Of a stretch of 64,000 nt of DNA, positions 15,505 to 24,844 are shown in pieces. A model generated the notes under the pieces. That model was not told where the DNA came from. It saw nothing but the letters and a program-made list of their open reading frames with translations, and searched no databases. The position numbers and the translations under genes are program-made. The number at the start of each line of letters is the position of its first letter. Position 1 is the stretch's first letter. Source of the DNA: Vibrio salinus. GTDB lineage: Bacteria > Pseudomonadota > Gammaproteobacteria > Enterobacterales > Vibrionaceae. The stretch is from assembly GCF_021272385.1 (NCBI RefSeq), contig NZ_JAJSDZ010000007.1, positions 1 through 64,000 on the forward strand. The letters run 5' to 3'.

Positions 15505-15669
15505 ATGGCATTCTTTAACATTGAGCATCGAACACTCAGCAATGGTGAACCACGCTACAAAGCGACAGTATTTGTTAAATCAGATGAGCGCATAGTACAC
15601 GGAGAAAACACAACCTTCAAAAAAAGTATCATCACTATCAATAAACGAATTCATTACGAAAGAAACTAA
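15505..15669 (+). pseudogene. Truncated integrase N-terminus beside dusA
   Basis: 54-codon ORF with its own GAGAGG ribosome site, divergent from dusA. The first ~40 residues (MAFFNIEHRTLSNGEPRYKA, then VFVKSDER and a TFKK segment) have the layout of the N-terminal arm-binding domain of tyrosine recombinases, in particular the dusA-associated integrases: aromatic start, KR/HRTL-x-DG/NG-x-PRYK, a beta strand, TF+K. The reading then becomes unrelated and stops; no core-binding or catalytic domain follows. Inference: the fossil of an element once integrated at the 5' end of dusA. It might still be expressed as a small protein. Confidence 0.5.
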
Positions 15670-16010
15670 TCGACTTGATGCTACTTAGCTTTAATTTCAC
15701 CATTCATAAAAAGCACATGAATCAACTACAGCAGAAATATCCAAAGGATACTGTCTGCATGGATAAAATAAAAACATCGGCTATTTCAGTAGAAATTCCT
15801 TTCATAAATCATCAGATAGCCGAAACTTTTTATGCTTTCTATGCTACTTTTATAATTATCATTACCTAAAAGCTACCGTTTCTCAGCAAGATAAGGTACC
15901 TTAGGCATATTATTTTAGAAAACTGAAATAGAATAACGCTATAAACTACACAATAATGGCGCAAAGATAACGGTATTGAACCTAAAATGATATATTATTA
16001 TTAAAGTCCA
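15670..16010. other. Gene-poor, AT-rich gap between integrase remnant and zur
   Basis: No convincing gene. A 64-codon frame (15675-15869) has no good ribosome site and no recognisable family. A short inverted repeat (TCGGCTAT ... ATAGCCGA, about 15778-15831) ends in a weak T-rich stretch. The segment may be further debris of the dusA element plus the zur promoter, but nothing specific can be shown. Confidence 0.3.
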
Positions 16011-16475
16011 ATGGCTATGGTGATAAGTTTGGACCCCAAATTAACCAAAAAAATTGAAAATATTTGTGCGACCAGAGGTGTTCGATTAACAGCACAAAGA
16101 AAAAGAGTTTTTGAATTGATATGCTCCAGTAAAAAGGCATTCAGTGCATACGAGCTGCTTGAAGAATTGCAAAAAAGCGAACCACAAGCAAAACCGCCAA
16201 CTGTATACCGGGCACTGGATTTTTTAATGGAACAAGGATTTATTCACAGAGTTGAATCTTCAAATAGCTTTATTTTATGTTGTTCGTGCAATGCACATAA
16301 GCATTTTTTTCATTTACTGATATGTGATAAGTGTCATAATGTAATTGAATTGGAAGACGAACAACTGGTAGATTCATTAGAGAGAAATGCGGAGAAACAC
16401 GAATTTCAAGTAACAAATCATGTCATAGAGTCTCATGGTATTTGTAAAACGTGCGCCTCCAGAGGAAAGAGTTAA
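16011..16475 (+). CDS. zur: Zinc uptake regulator Zur (Fur family)
   Basis: Zn-dependent repressor of zinc-uptake genes. 154 aa. N-terminal winged helix (RLTAQRKRVFELI; PPTVYRALDFLMEQGFIH as recognition region) and C-terminal dimerisation domain with the structural zinc pairs CDKC and CKTC. The His-rich CNAHKHFFHLLIC stretch supplies regulatory zinc ligands. The CSC-x-AHKHFFHL pattern and location beside dusA, as in E. coli, favour Zur over Fur. An alternative ATG two codons in (16017) is possible; neither has a strong ribosome site. Confidence 0.92.
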   Translation: MAMVISLDPKLTKKIENICATRGVRLTAQRKRVFELICSSKKAFSAYELLEELQKSEPQAKPPTVYRALDFLMEQGFIHRVESSNSFILCCSCNAHKHFFHLLICDKCHNVIELEDEQLVDSLERNAEKHEFQVTNHVIESHGICKTCASRGKS

Positions 16476-16490
16476 AGATAGAAGAATATT

Positions 16491-16952
16491 ATGCGAGCAG
16501 AATTTGTAAATCCATTTTTGGCATCGTTGATGAATGTGCTGAAAACAATGGCCTCTCTAGAGCTAAAGCCTCAAAAACCTCGGATCAAAAAAGATGAAAT
16601 CGCTCGCGGTGATGTCTCTGGTTTGATAGGTATGGTCGGCGATAAAACTCGCGGTTCCATGTCCATTACTTTTGATGAAAGCCTCGCGCTGGAAATCATG
16701 CAAAATATGCTTGGTGAAAGACCGAATGGCCTGAATGAAGAAGTAACTGACATGGTTGGTGAAATCACCAATATGGTCACAGGTGGCGCTAAAAGAATTC
16801 TGGCTGAAAGTGGATTCGACTTTGATATGGCCACACCTGTTGTCGTATCAGGAAGAGGACACACTATTCGGCATAAATGCGAAGGCTCAATCATTATCAT
16901 GCCGTTTTCTTCTCAATGGGGAAATGCCTTTATTGAAATATGCTTTGAATGA
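16491..16952 (+). CDS. cheX: Chemotaxis phosphatase CheX-like protein
   Basis: 153 aa, CheC/CheX/FliY-type phosphatase fold. The catalytic pattern E-x-x-N occurs once (GEITNM, about residue 91), as in CheX. The repeat half DVSGLIGMVGDKTRGSMSITFDE and the end SSQWGNAFIEICFE are characteristic. In the family it dephosphorylates CheY-P or a similar receiver. It follows zur by 15 bp, so the two are probably co-transcribed although functionally unrelated. Confidence 0.85.
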   Translation: MRAEFVNPFLASLMNVLKTMASLELKPQKPRIKKDEIARGDVSGLIGMVGDKTRGSMSITFDESLALEIMQNMLGERPNGLNEEVTDMVGEITNMVTGGAKRILAESGFDFDMATPVVVSGRGHTIRHKCEGSIIIMPFSSQWGNAFIEICFE

Positions 16953-16981
16953 TATTGACTAAGAAGCACCCATCTCAAATT

Positions 16982-17010
16982 AAAAAGCTTGGCAAATGCC
17001 AAGCTTTTTA
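16982..17010. terminator. Bidirectional terminator cheX / pgi
   Basis: Perfect stem AAAGCTTGGC / GCCAAGCTTT with a short AAAT loop, flanked by A on the left and T on the right, between the convergent cheX and pgi genes. It works on either strand. Confidence 0.85.
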
Positions 17011-17035
17011 TTATCACTAATTAAAACTGTCTGTT

Positions 17036-18685
17036 TTATCTCATCGCTTTATAAGCATTGATCAAACCATTTGTAGAGCTATCATGACTTGCCACTTTTT
17101 CACAGCTTTCCAGTTCAGGAAGAATTGCACTGGCAAGTTGTTTACCCAGTTCAACACCCCACTGATCAAAAGTGAAAATATTCCAGATAACACCCTGAGT
17201 GAAGATCTTATGCTCATACATTGCAATCAGATTACCCAATGAACGAGGAGTGATTTCCTTCATAAGAATAGAGTTTGTTGGTCTGTTACCTTCAAATACT
17301 TTGAAAGGAACCAATTCAGTAACATCTTCAGCTTTCTTACCCGCTTTAACGAACTCAGCCTCAACCTGTTCTTTCGTTTTGCCAAACGCCAGTGCCTCCG
17401 TTTGAGCAAAGAAATTAGACAATAATTTCGAATGATGATCCGAAGTCGGATTATGTGAAATCGCTGGTGCAATAAAGTCACATGGAATCATTTTGGTTCC
17501 CTGATGAATCAGCTGATAAAAAGCGTGCTGACCATTTGTTCCTGGTTCACCCCAGATGATTGGCCCGGTCTGATAATCAACAGGGTTACCGTTACGATCA
17601 ACATACTTACCATTTGATTCCATATTACCCTGCTGAAAATAAGCAGCAAAACGGTGCATGTATTGATCATACGGTAAAATAGCTTCTGACTCTGCTCCAT
17701 AAAAGTTGTTATACCAGATACCGATTAACGCCATAATAACCGGAATATTATCTTCAAATGGTGTCTCTGCAAAATATTGATCCACTTCGTGAGCACCACT
17801 AAGCAGCTCAGTAAAGTTATCGAAACCGATGCCCAGAATGATAGACAAGCCGATAGCTGACCATAGGGAATAACGTCCACCAACCCAGCTCCAGAATTCG
17901 AACATATTCTCTGTATCAATACCAAAGGCAGAAACCGCTTCGGAATTTGTCGATAAGGCTACAAAGTGTTTAGCGACTTCGGATTCTGATTTTGCAGATG
18001 ATAAGAACCAGTCCCGCGCAGTATGTGCGTTTGTCATTGTTTCCTGAGTGGTAAATGTCTTGGATGCGACTAAAAACATCGTTGTTTCAGGATCAACTTT
18101 TTTCAGCACTTCCGCAATATGAGTTCCGTCGACGTTGGAAACAAAATGCAGGTTCAGGTGATTTTTATAAGGTTTCAGAGCTTCCGTTACCATATAAGGA
18201 CCAAGATCAGAGCCGCCAATACCGATGTTAACAACATCCGTAATCGATTTGCCGGTATAACCTTTCCAGTTTCCGGAGATCACTTTTTCAGAAAATACTT
18301 TCATTTTTTCCAGCACAGCATTAACAGCTGGCATGACATCTTCACCATCGGAATAAATGGGAGTATTGCTGCGATTACGCAAAGCTACATGAAGCACTGA
18401 GCGATCTTCTGTTTTATTAATTTTTTCGCCGCTAAACATAGCCTGAATTGCTGATTTCAGATCCGTTTGTTCAGCAAGATCCAACAAAAGTTTTAACGTT
18501 TCTTTTGTTACCAGGTTTTTTGAATAATCGACAAGGATGTCATCACCAAAACGTTTTGAGAATTGTTCAAAACGATTCGAATCCTTTGAAAATAAGTCTT
18601 TTAATGTGGTTTGTTTTGTTTGTTCGAAGTGCTCAGTAAGAGCGGCCCAAGCAGCGGTTTCTGTTGGGTTAATGTTTTTTAACAT
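17036..18685 (-). CDS. pgi: Glucose-6-phosphate isomerase
   Basis: Interconverts glucose-6-P and fructose-6-P. 549 aa, the same length as E. coli Pgi. Signature segments seen: [11 protein letters not shown] (near residue 155), [52 protein letters not shown] with the catalytic His, and [13 protein letters not shown] with the catalytic Lys. Stand-alone gene; terminator at 16982-17010. Confidence 0.98.
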   Translation of the reverse strand: MLKNINPTETAAWAALTEHFEQTKQTTLKDLFSKDSNRFEQFSKRFGDDILVDYSKNLVTKETLKLLLDLAEQTDLKSAIQAMFSGEKINKTEDRSVLHVALRNRSNTPIYSDGEDVMPAVNAVLEKMKVFSEKVISGNWKGYTGKSITDVVNIGIGGSDLGPYMVTEALKPYKNHLNLHFVSNVDGTHIAEVLKKVDPETTMFLVASKTFTTQETMTNAHTARDWFLSSAKSESEVAKHFVALSTNSEAVSAFGIDTENMFEFWSWVGGRYSLWSAIGLSIILGIGFDNFTELLSGAHEVDQYFAETPFEDNIPVIMALIGIWYNNFYGAESEAILPYDQYMHRFAAYFQQGNMESNGKYVDRNGNPVDYQTGPIIWGEPGTNGQHAFYQLIHQGTKMIPCDFIAPAISHNPTSDHHSKLLSNFFAQTEALAFGKTKEQVEAEFVKAGKKAEDVTELVPFKVFEGNRPTNSILMKEITPRSLGNLIAMYEHKIFTQGVIWNIFTFDQWGVELGKQLASAILPELESCEKVASHDSSTNGLINAYKAMR

Positions 18686-18936
18686 GATATCTTTCCCGAT
18701 ATTTATGTGCTTAACTCTGTTACTAAAAGATAGTAGTAACAGGCCCCCTATGCATTTGTAAGAATGAGATAAATGCGAAGATTATACTTAATTTTCGAAG
18801 CGAAATTATGTTTTAGCTCAAATCCCATTAATCATAATCAAGAATCTACGACTTCTGTTGCTATTGTATTGCAATCTATTCAAACTCACTATAGAGATAA
18901 CATTGAAATTTGCTATTAAACTGATAGGCGATCGTT

Positions 18937-19356
18937 ATGTGGATACAAAAAACAATAACGTTACAGGCAAGAAAAAGAGGGTTTCATCTCATTACCTCAG
19001 AGATACTAGAGCAGTTACCAGAACTGTCTTCGATCTCTGCAGGTATGCTTCATCTGTTCATACAACATACTTCTGCCAGCTTAACAATCAATGAAAACGC
19101 CGATCCCACTGTTCGTTCTGATATGGAACAACACTTTAATCACTTTGTTCCCGAACAGGCAACGTACTACCGGCACACCTATGAAGGCAGTGACGATATG
19201 CCTGCACACATTAAAGCATCCATCATAGGCCCGGATATACAGATCCCAATTCGGAATGGTCATCTGGCATTAGGAACCTGGCAGGGTATTTATTTTGGCG
19301 AACACAGAGATCATGGAGGAAACCGGGTAGTTGTAGCAACAATACAAGGAGAATAA
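18937..19356 (+). CDS. yjbQ: YjbQ family protein (UPF0047)
   Basis: 139 aa, full length for the family. Conserved blocks [17 protein letters not shown] and [18 protein letters not shown] contain the His and Glu residues that line the trimer active site. Members have weak thiamine-phosphate-synthase activity; the physiological role is unsettled. Divergent from pgi and convergent with dnaB. Confidence 0.9.
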   Translation: MWIQKTITLQARKRGFHLITSEILEQLPELSSISAGMLHLFIQHTSASLTINENADPTVRSDMEQHFNHFVPEQATYYRHTYEGSDDMPAHIKASIIGPDIQIPIRNGHLALGTWQGIYFGEHRDHGGNRVVVATIQGE

Positions 19357-19392
19357 GTACTTATTTTTCAATATAAATAATGAGTAGCAATG

Positions 19393-20799
19393 CTACTCAT
19401 CATCAAAAGCAGGCCCGGCATAATTGTCGAAACGGGAAAAGTGGCCCTGAAATGTCAAACGTACAGAACCAATCGGACCATTACGTTGCTTACCAAGAAT
19501 AATCTCAGCAGTTCCTTTCATAGGGCTGTCAGGGTGATACACTTCATCGCGATAAATAAACATGATTAAATCCGCATCCTGCTCTATGGATCCGGATTCA
19601 CGTAAATCCGAGTTAACAGGGCGTTTATCTGCCCGTTGCTCCAATGAACGGTTTAACTGAGAAAGGGCAACAACCGGAACGTTCAATTCTTTCGCCAACG
19701 CTTTAAGAGAGCGGGAAATTTCCGCAATCTCCAATGTTCGGTTATCTGAGATGGAAGGCACTCTCATTAACTGCAAATAGTCGACCATAATCATGGATAA
19801 ACCACCATGCTCACGGGCGAGACGACGCGCTCTGGAACGTAATTCAGTTGGTGTCAGACCTGAACTATCATCAATAAACATGTTTTTCTTCTCCATCAGT
19901 ATTCCCATGGTCGAAGAAATACGGGCCCAATCTTCATCGTCCAACTGACCGGTCCGAATTTTTGTCTGATCGACCCGGGAAAGAGAAGCAAGAATACGCA
20001 TCATAATCTGCTCTGAAGGCATCTCTAAAGAAAAGATAAGCACAGGCTTATCTTGCTCCATAGCCGCATTTTCGCACAAATTCATTGCAAATGTGGTTTT
20101 ACCCATGGATGGACGAGCCGCGACAATAATTAAATCGGAAGGCTGCAACCCGGCCGTTTTCTTATTAAGATCTGTAAAGCCGGTATTCACCCCCGTTACA
20201 CCATCCTGAGGACTCTTATAAAGCAGTTCAATCCTTTCGAGCGTTTTTTCCAGAATAGAATCTACATTCCTGGGTCCCTCATTTTCATTAGTCCGGGCTT
20301 CAGCAATAGCAAATACTTTACTTTCAGCCAGATCAAGAAGATCTTCAGAATTACGCCCCTGAGGGTCATACCCCGCATCAGCAATTTCATTTGCCACACC
20401 AATAAGATTACGAACTAATGCCCGTTCCGCCACAATATCTGCATAAGCATTAATATTGGCAGCACTCGGAGTATTTTTTGCCAGATCGGCCAGATAAGCA
20501 AAACCGCCAATATCATCTAACTGCTCTCTTTGCTCAAGATGCTCAGATAAGGTGATTAAGTCCAGAGGCTTACTTGCTTCCAAGACGCTTTTAATACCAT
20601 CAAATATAAGGCGATGAGGCCGACTGTAAAAATCGGTACTGACGACCCGCTCAGCGACAGTATCCCAACGCTCGTTATCTAATAAAAGCCCGCCTAAGAC
20701 AGATTGCTCCGCTTCCAGTGAATGTGGAGGTGTCTTAATTGCTTCGACCTGAGAGTCCTGATTTTTGCGATACCGGTTATCGGGTTTGGGAGCAGCCAT
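19393..20799 (-). CDS. dnaB: Replicative DNA helicase DnaB
   Basis: Hexameric 5'-3' helicase of the replication fork. 468 aa (E. coli 471). N-terminal helical domain (HSLEAEQSVLGGLLLDNERW), DnaG-interacting linker, RecA-type C-terminal motor: Walker A ARPSMGKTTFAM near residue 228, Walker B MIMVDYLQLM, the DLRESGSIEQDAD segment and KQRNGP. No intein. A hairpin overlapping the stop codon (about 19379-19400) may end transcription. Confidence 0.98.
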   Translation of the reverse strand: MAAPKPDNRYRKNQDSQVEAIKTPPHSLEAEQSVLGGLLLDNERWDTVAERVVSTDFYSRPHRLIFDGIKSVLEASKPLDLITLSEHLEQREQLDDIGGFAYLADLAKNTPSAANINAYADIVAERALVRNLIGVANEIADAGYDPQGRNSEDLLDLAESKVFAIAEARTNENEGPRNVDSILEKTLERIELLYKSPQDGVTGVNTGFTDLNKKTAGLQPSDLIIVAARPSMGKTTFAMNLCENAAMEQDKPVLIFSLEMPSEQIMMRILASLSRVDQTKIRTGQLDDEDWARISSTMGILMEKKNMFIDDSSGLTPTELRSRARRLAREHGGLSMIMVDYLQLMRVPSISDNRTLEIAEISRSLKALAKELNVPVVALSQLNRSLEQRADKRPVNSDLRESGSIEQDADLIMFIYRDEVYHPDSPMKGTAEIILGKQRNGPIGSVRLTFQGHFSRFDNYAGPAFDDE

Positions 20800-21064
20800 A
20801 ATATTACTCAGTTGAACTATCCTAAGTCGCTAATTATAACGAACCAAAAACATTTGTAATCAGTAATCTTAACTTTGTATTCCACTTATTGACGTCAGCC
20901 CGAAAGAAGAGCTCAACTCAGGCAATATCAGTAACGTAATGATTTCATAGGAAGGAAAGTTTGATTATCGGGAATAAAAATATTAACCCGGCACTGACGC
21001 ATGCGTGGAATCTCAAGGCTAGTATGTCAAATAATGCACATTAATTAATGAATAAGGGTAAAAA

Positions 21065-21823
21065 GTGACAAAATATTGGTTATCGATATTCTGCTTACTC
21101 TTTCCTGCAATAGTACAAGCAAAAGATGATACCAACGACGATCTGGACATTCCCTCCCCATGGAAGCTTCAAGTCGAGTTAGGCTTTCAAAAACTGACAG
21201 GAAATACGGACTCCGAGTCTCTTAATGCGTCCTTACACGGTGAATATACCCGGGGAAGATACCGTACACACGGCGATTATAAATACTATCGATACGAAAA
21301 AAACAACGTTGAAAAAAAGAACCGCTCAACCTATGGATTACAGAACGATATAAAATTTACACCTAAAGCCTATTTCTATAGCAGTTACAGAGGGCTTGAT
21401 ACAAAGTATACCGCCTACTATAAAGATCACACTGTATCAGCAGGGCTTGGCTACCAGTTTATTTTCACAAAGATATTCACACTGGAAGGCGAACTCGGAC
21501 CTGGCTACCGCTACCAGAAACCCAATTTAGATGAAATTGGCAGCACAGACATCGTCTTTGAAGACAAAGTAAAAGAACCCATCATCAGGGGAAGTCTGAA
21601 AAGTCATTGGGCAATATTTGATAATCTATCCTTTGACAGTAATATCACCACTGTTTCAGGGGAAAGTAATACACTGGTTACAACTGACTTAGGCATTACG
21701 ACCAATGTAACTCAGGGTATTGCTATCAAAATTAACTATAACCGACAATATCATTCAAGAGTCCCGGATGGTCTAAGCAAAAAAGACTCTGTTGCTGAAT
21801 TCAACTTAATGTTTTCTTTCTGA
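21065..21823 (+). CDS. DUF481 outer-membrane protein (YdiY-like)
   Basis: 252 aa. A Sec signal peptide (WLSIFCLLFPAIVQA, cleaved after about residue 19) is followed by repeated amphipathic strands rich in aromatic/Gly pairs, such as GLGYQFIFTKIFTLEGELGPGYRY. It ends in a terminal Phe (NLMFSF), as expected of a beta-barrel recognised by Bam. DUF481/YdiY family, function unknown. GTG start behind an AAGGGT site. Confidence 0.85.
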   Translation: MTKYWLSIFCLLFPAIVQAKDDTNDDLDIPSPWKLQVELGFQKLTGNTDSESLNASLHGEYTRGRYRTHGDYKYYRYEKNNVEKKNRSTYGLQNDIKFTPKAYFYSSYRGLDTKYTAYYKDHTVSAGLGYQFIFTKIFTLEGELGPGYRYQKPNLDEIGSTDIVFEDKVKEPIIRGSLKSHWAIFDNLSFDSNITTVSGESNTLVTTDLGITTNVTQGIAIKINYNRQYHSRVPDGLSKKDSVAEFNLMFSF

Positions 21824-21842
21824 AAAGAGAATGCCCAGAGAT

Positions 21843-21877
21843 AAAAAAACACCAGCCAATGGCTGGTGTTTTTTTGA
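21843..21877. terminator. Bidirectional terminator DUF481 gene / rplI
   Basis: Stem AACACCAGCC / GGCTGGTGTT with a short loop, flanked by seven A and seven T, between the convergent DUF481 gene and rplI. Confidence 0.9.
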
Positions 21878-21890
21878 TTGAAAACTGAAA

Positions 21891-22340
21891 TTATTCAGCA
21901 ACAATTTGTACTTTAACTTCAGCAAATACTTCAGAGTGAAGCTGAACTGAAATGTCAAATTCACCAGTAGTACGTAAAGCACCTTCTGGAAGACGAATTT
22001 CACTTTTCTTAACTTCAACGCCAGCAGCTGTAACAGCATCAGCGATGTCACGAGTACCGATGGAACCGAACAGTTTACCTTCGTCACCCGCTTTTGAAGT
22101 AATAACAACAGCTTCTAGAGCATTTACTTTGTCAGCACGAGCTTGTGCAGCTGACAATTCTTCAGCAACCTTAGCTTCTAATTCAGCACGGCGGCTTTCA
22201 AACATTTCAACGTTAGCTTTAGTTGCCATCACTGCTTTACCCTGAGGGATAAGGAAGTTACGAGCATAACCAGATTTAACGTTTACTGAATCGCCAAGAC
22301 CACCTAGGTGACCGATTTTATCAAGTAGAATAACTTGCAT
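21891..22340 (-). CDS. rplI: 50S ribosomal protein L9
   Basis: 149 aa as in E. coli. N-terminal RNA-binding domain [17 protein letters not shown] with [13 protein letters not shown], a long connecting helix, then a C-terminal domain ([16 protein letters not shown]). Last gene of rpsF-priB-rpsR-rplI. Confidence 0.98.
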   Translation of the reverse strand: MQVILLDKIGHLGGLGDSVNVKSGYARNFLIPQGKAVMATKANVEMFESRRAELEAKVAEELSAAQARADKVNALEAVVITSKAGDEGKLFGSIGTRDIADAVTAAGVEVKKSEIRLPEGALRTTGEFDISVQLHSEVFAEVKVQIVAE

Positions 22341-22373
22341 TGCTTAATCCTCTTTCTTAATAAACGGTGCTAA

Positions 22374-22604
<231 letters not shown>

Positions 22605-22617
22605 CTATCTCCTGATC

Positions 22618-22920
22618 TTAAATTTGAGTAATGTTGTCAGCATGCAATACCAATTTTCCTACACCATTCCGGCCTTTCTGGTAAGTGACAAAACCACTCA
22701 CCTTGATATTACTGCCTTGAACTAAGTCTTGAGTTAATTTCTTTGACTTTTGCCCACTAACCACTACTGGCATCCGACAAAAAACTTGTCTGGGCAAATC
22801 AGCTTCCATGACAACTGAACGATGCTCTAACCAAAAACGGCAATGTTCAATACCAGAGGGACTCTGACTACGAATGGGAGGTTTTGCGATAGTACCACTC
22901 AACTCCATTCGATTAGTCAT
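22618..22920 (-). CDS. priB: Primosomal replication protein N
   Basis: 100 aa single OB-fold, related to SSB. MTNRMELSGTIAKPP start, SPSGIEHCRFWLEHRS and GKLVLHADNITQI end match PriB. It binds ssDNA and stabilises PriA at stalled forks for restart. Sits between rpsF and rpsR, 8 and 16 bp apart, as in enterobacteria. Confidence 0.96.
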   Translation of the reverse strand: MTNRMELSGTIAKPPIRSQSPSGIEHCRFWLEHRSVVMEADLPRQVFCRMPVVVSGQKSKKLTQDLVQGSNIKVSGFVTYQKGRNGVGKLVLHADNITQI

Positions 22921-22928
22921 TGATGCAA

Positions 22929-23291
22929 TTACTCAGCGTCTGCTTTCACTTCTTCACGCTTAGAACGTTCTTCTTTCGCTTTAAGCATAACAGAAGGTTC
23001 AGTGATAGCAGCCTTAGTGCGCATGATCATGTTACGTAGAACTGCGTCGTTATAACGGAATGCAGTTTCTAACTCATCGATAACAGACTGGTCCGCTTCA
23101 ACATTCATCAGAACGTAGTGAGCTTTATGTAGCTTGTTGATTGGATAAGCCAGTTGACGGCGACCCCAATCTTCCAGACGGTGAATAGTACCGCCAGCTT
23201 CAGTGATAGAACCAGTGTAACGCTCGATCATGCCAGCAACTTGCTCGCTTTGATCTGGGTGCACCATGAATACGATTTCGTAATGACGCAT
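22929..23291 (-). CDS. rpsF: 30S ribosomal protein S6
   Basis: 120 aa. [18 protein letters not shown] start, [22 protein letters not shown] and [14 protein letters not shown] are the S6 core; the C-terminus is acidic and lacks the terminal Glu-Glu run seen when RimK extends it. First gene of the operon; leader with a possible S6:S18 site. Confidence 0.98.
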   Translation of the reverse strand: MRHYEIVFMVHPDQSEQVAGMIERYTGSITEAGGTIHRLEDWGRRQLAYPINKLHKAHYVLMNVEADQSVIDELETAFRYNDAVLRNMIMRTKAAITEPSVMLKAKEERSKREEVKADAE

Positions 23292-23315
23292 GTTTGCTCC
23301 TTACGGATTATTTCA

Positions 23316-23349
23316 GCTTCCACACTTGGCCCGGTCATCCAGAGGAAGC
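23316..23349 (-). ncRNA. Putative S6:S18 autoregulatory leader hairpin
   Basis: In the rpsF 5' UTR, 25 nt before the start codon, the RNA can fold a 6-bp stem (GCTTCC / GGAAGC) and an inner UGG/CCA stem, with an exposed GACCGG. Known S6:S18 leader motifs carry an unpaired CCG between two stems, mimicking the 16S binding site. Match judged by eye. Confidence 0.5.
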
Positions 23350-23388
23350 AAGGAACGATAGAATTTGACCGAGAAATTAAGGAAACGA

Positions 23389-23417
23389 ATAGTACAGAAA
23401 TGGAACAGCTTTCGCAA
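23389..23417 (-). promoter_or_regulatory. rpsF operon promoter
   Basis: Minus strand -35 TTGCGA (23412-23417), 17-bp spacer, -10 TACTAT (23389-23394). It lies upstream of the leader hairpin and about 100 bp from the rpsF start. Confidence 0.5.
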
Positions 23418-23482
23418 GTGAAATATGATGGAAGCACTAAAACAGCAAACGGTAATGGCTAATTTTAGTTTTTATCTAAAAT

Positions 23483-23515
23483 GAAAAAAGGAGGCATAAG
23501 CCTCCTCTTTTTAGG
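23483..23515 (-). terminator. Terminator after tuf
   Basis: Minus-strand stem GAGGC/GCCTC with its GAG extension (GGAGGC TTAT GCCTCC), followed by six U, about 20 bp after the tuf stop. The reverse strand also ends in a T-rich run. Confidence 0.85.
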
Positions 23516-23536
23516 TTTTGTCTATAACCTTTGCAA

Positions 23537-24721
23537 TTAAGCGAAGATTTTAGCAACAACACCAGCACCAACTGTACGACCACCTTCACGGATCGCGAAA
23601 CGTAGACCTTCGTCCATCGCGATTGGGTGAATTAGTTCAACAGTCATTTTAACGTTGTCACCAGGCATTACCATTTCTACACCTTCTGGAAGCTCGATGT
23701 TACCAGTGATGTCAGTTGTACGGAAGTAGAACTGTGGACGGTAGCCTTTGAAGAATGGAGTATGACGGCCACCTTCATCTTTAGACAATACGTATACTTC
23801 TGATTCGAACTTGCTGTGTGGAGTGATTGAACCCGGTGCAGCCAGTACCTGACCACGTTCAACTTCATCACGTTTAGTACCACGTAGTAGTGCACCAACG
23901 TTTTCACCCGCACGGCCTTCGTCCAGAAGTTTACGGAACATTTCAACACCAGTACAAGTTGTTGCTGTAGTGTCGTGAATACCCACGATTTCTACTTCAT
24001 CACCAACTTTCAGAATACCACGCTCAATACGGCCAGTTACTACTGTACCACGACCCTGGATTGAGAATACGTCTTCGATAGGCATCAGGAATGGCTGATC
24101 GATTGCACGCTCTGGCTCTGGGATGTACTCATCAAGCGCTTTTGCCAACTCAAGGATTTTTTCTTCCCACTGTGCTTCACCGTTTAGTGCGCCTAGTGCA
24201 GAACCCTGGATTACTGGTAGGTCATCTCCTGGGAAATCGTATTCAGACAGAAGTTCACGAACTTCCATTTCTACCAATTCAAGTAGCTCTTCATCATCTA
24301 CCATGTCACATTTGTTCATGAATACGATGATGTATGGGATACCAACCTGACGACCTAGAAGGATGTGCTCACGAGTTTGTGGCATTGGGCCATCAGTCGC
24401 AGCTACTACCAGGATACCACCGTCCATCTGCGCAGCACCAGTGATCATGTTTTTAACATAGTCAGCGTGTCCTGGGCAGTCTACGTGTGCGTAGTGACGA
24501 GTTTCAGTATCATACTCTACGTGTGAAGTCGCGATTGTGATACCACGTTCACGTTCTTCCGGTGCGTTATCGATTGACGCAAAGTCACGAGCTTCACCGT
24601 CACCATGTTTTGCAAGTACAGTACAGATAGCTGCTGTTAGAGTTGTTTTACCGTGGTCAACGTGGCCGATAGTACCAACGTTTACGTGCGGTTTCGTACG
24701 TTCAAATTTTTCTTTAGACAC
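23537..24721 (-). CDS. tuf: Elongation factor Tu
   Basis: 394 aa GTPase delivering aminoacyl-tRNA. G1 [10 protein letters not shown] near residue 18, switch I RERGITI, G3 DCPGHADY, G4 NKCDM, and a [10 protein letters not shown]-terminus. Last gene of the str operon rpsL-rpsG-fusA-tuf, 123 bp after fusA. A second tuf elsewhere is usual in this group but cannot be seen here. Confidence 0.98.
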   Translation of the reverse strand: MSKEKFERTKPHVNVGTIGHVDHGKTTLTAAICTVLAKHGDGEARDFASIDNAPEERERGITIATSHVEYDTETRHYAHVDCPGHADYVKNMITGAAQMDGGILVVAATDGPMPQTREHILLGRQVGIPYIIVFMNKCDMVDDEELLELVEMEVRELLSEYDFPGDDLPVIQGSALGALNGEAQWEEKILELAKALDEYIPEPERAIDQPFLMPIEDVFSIQGRGTVVTGRIERGILKVGDEVEIVGIHDTTATTCTGVEMFRKLLDEGRAGENVGALLRGTKRDEVERGQVLAAPGSITPHSKFESEVYVLSKDEGGRHTPFFKGYRPQFYFRTTDITGNIELPEGVEMVMPGDNVKMTVELIHPIAMDEGLRFAIREGGRTVGAGVVAKIFA

Positions 24722-24844
24722 GATCGTGTTCCTTCCTAGTTATGATTCGCCCTGAGCTACGTAATACCCAAGGCGCGCCAGAAATTGCTATTTTATGCGT
24801 CAACTTTCGTCAACGCAATAGATTCGTTACTAATCCAGTAAGAT

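Noticed and set aside
15675..15869. 64-aa frame between dusA and zur
   Set aside because: No good ribosome site, no family resemblance and low-complexity end; could be debris, not reported as a gene.
18858..19094. 78-aa frame upstream of yjbQ
   Set aside because: Overlaps the well-supported yjbQ in another frame; shadow.
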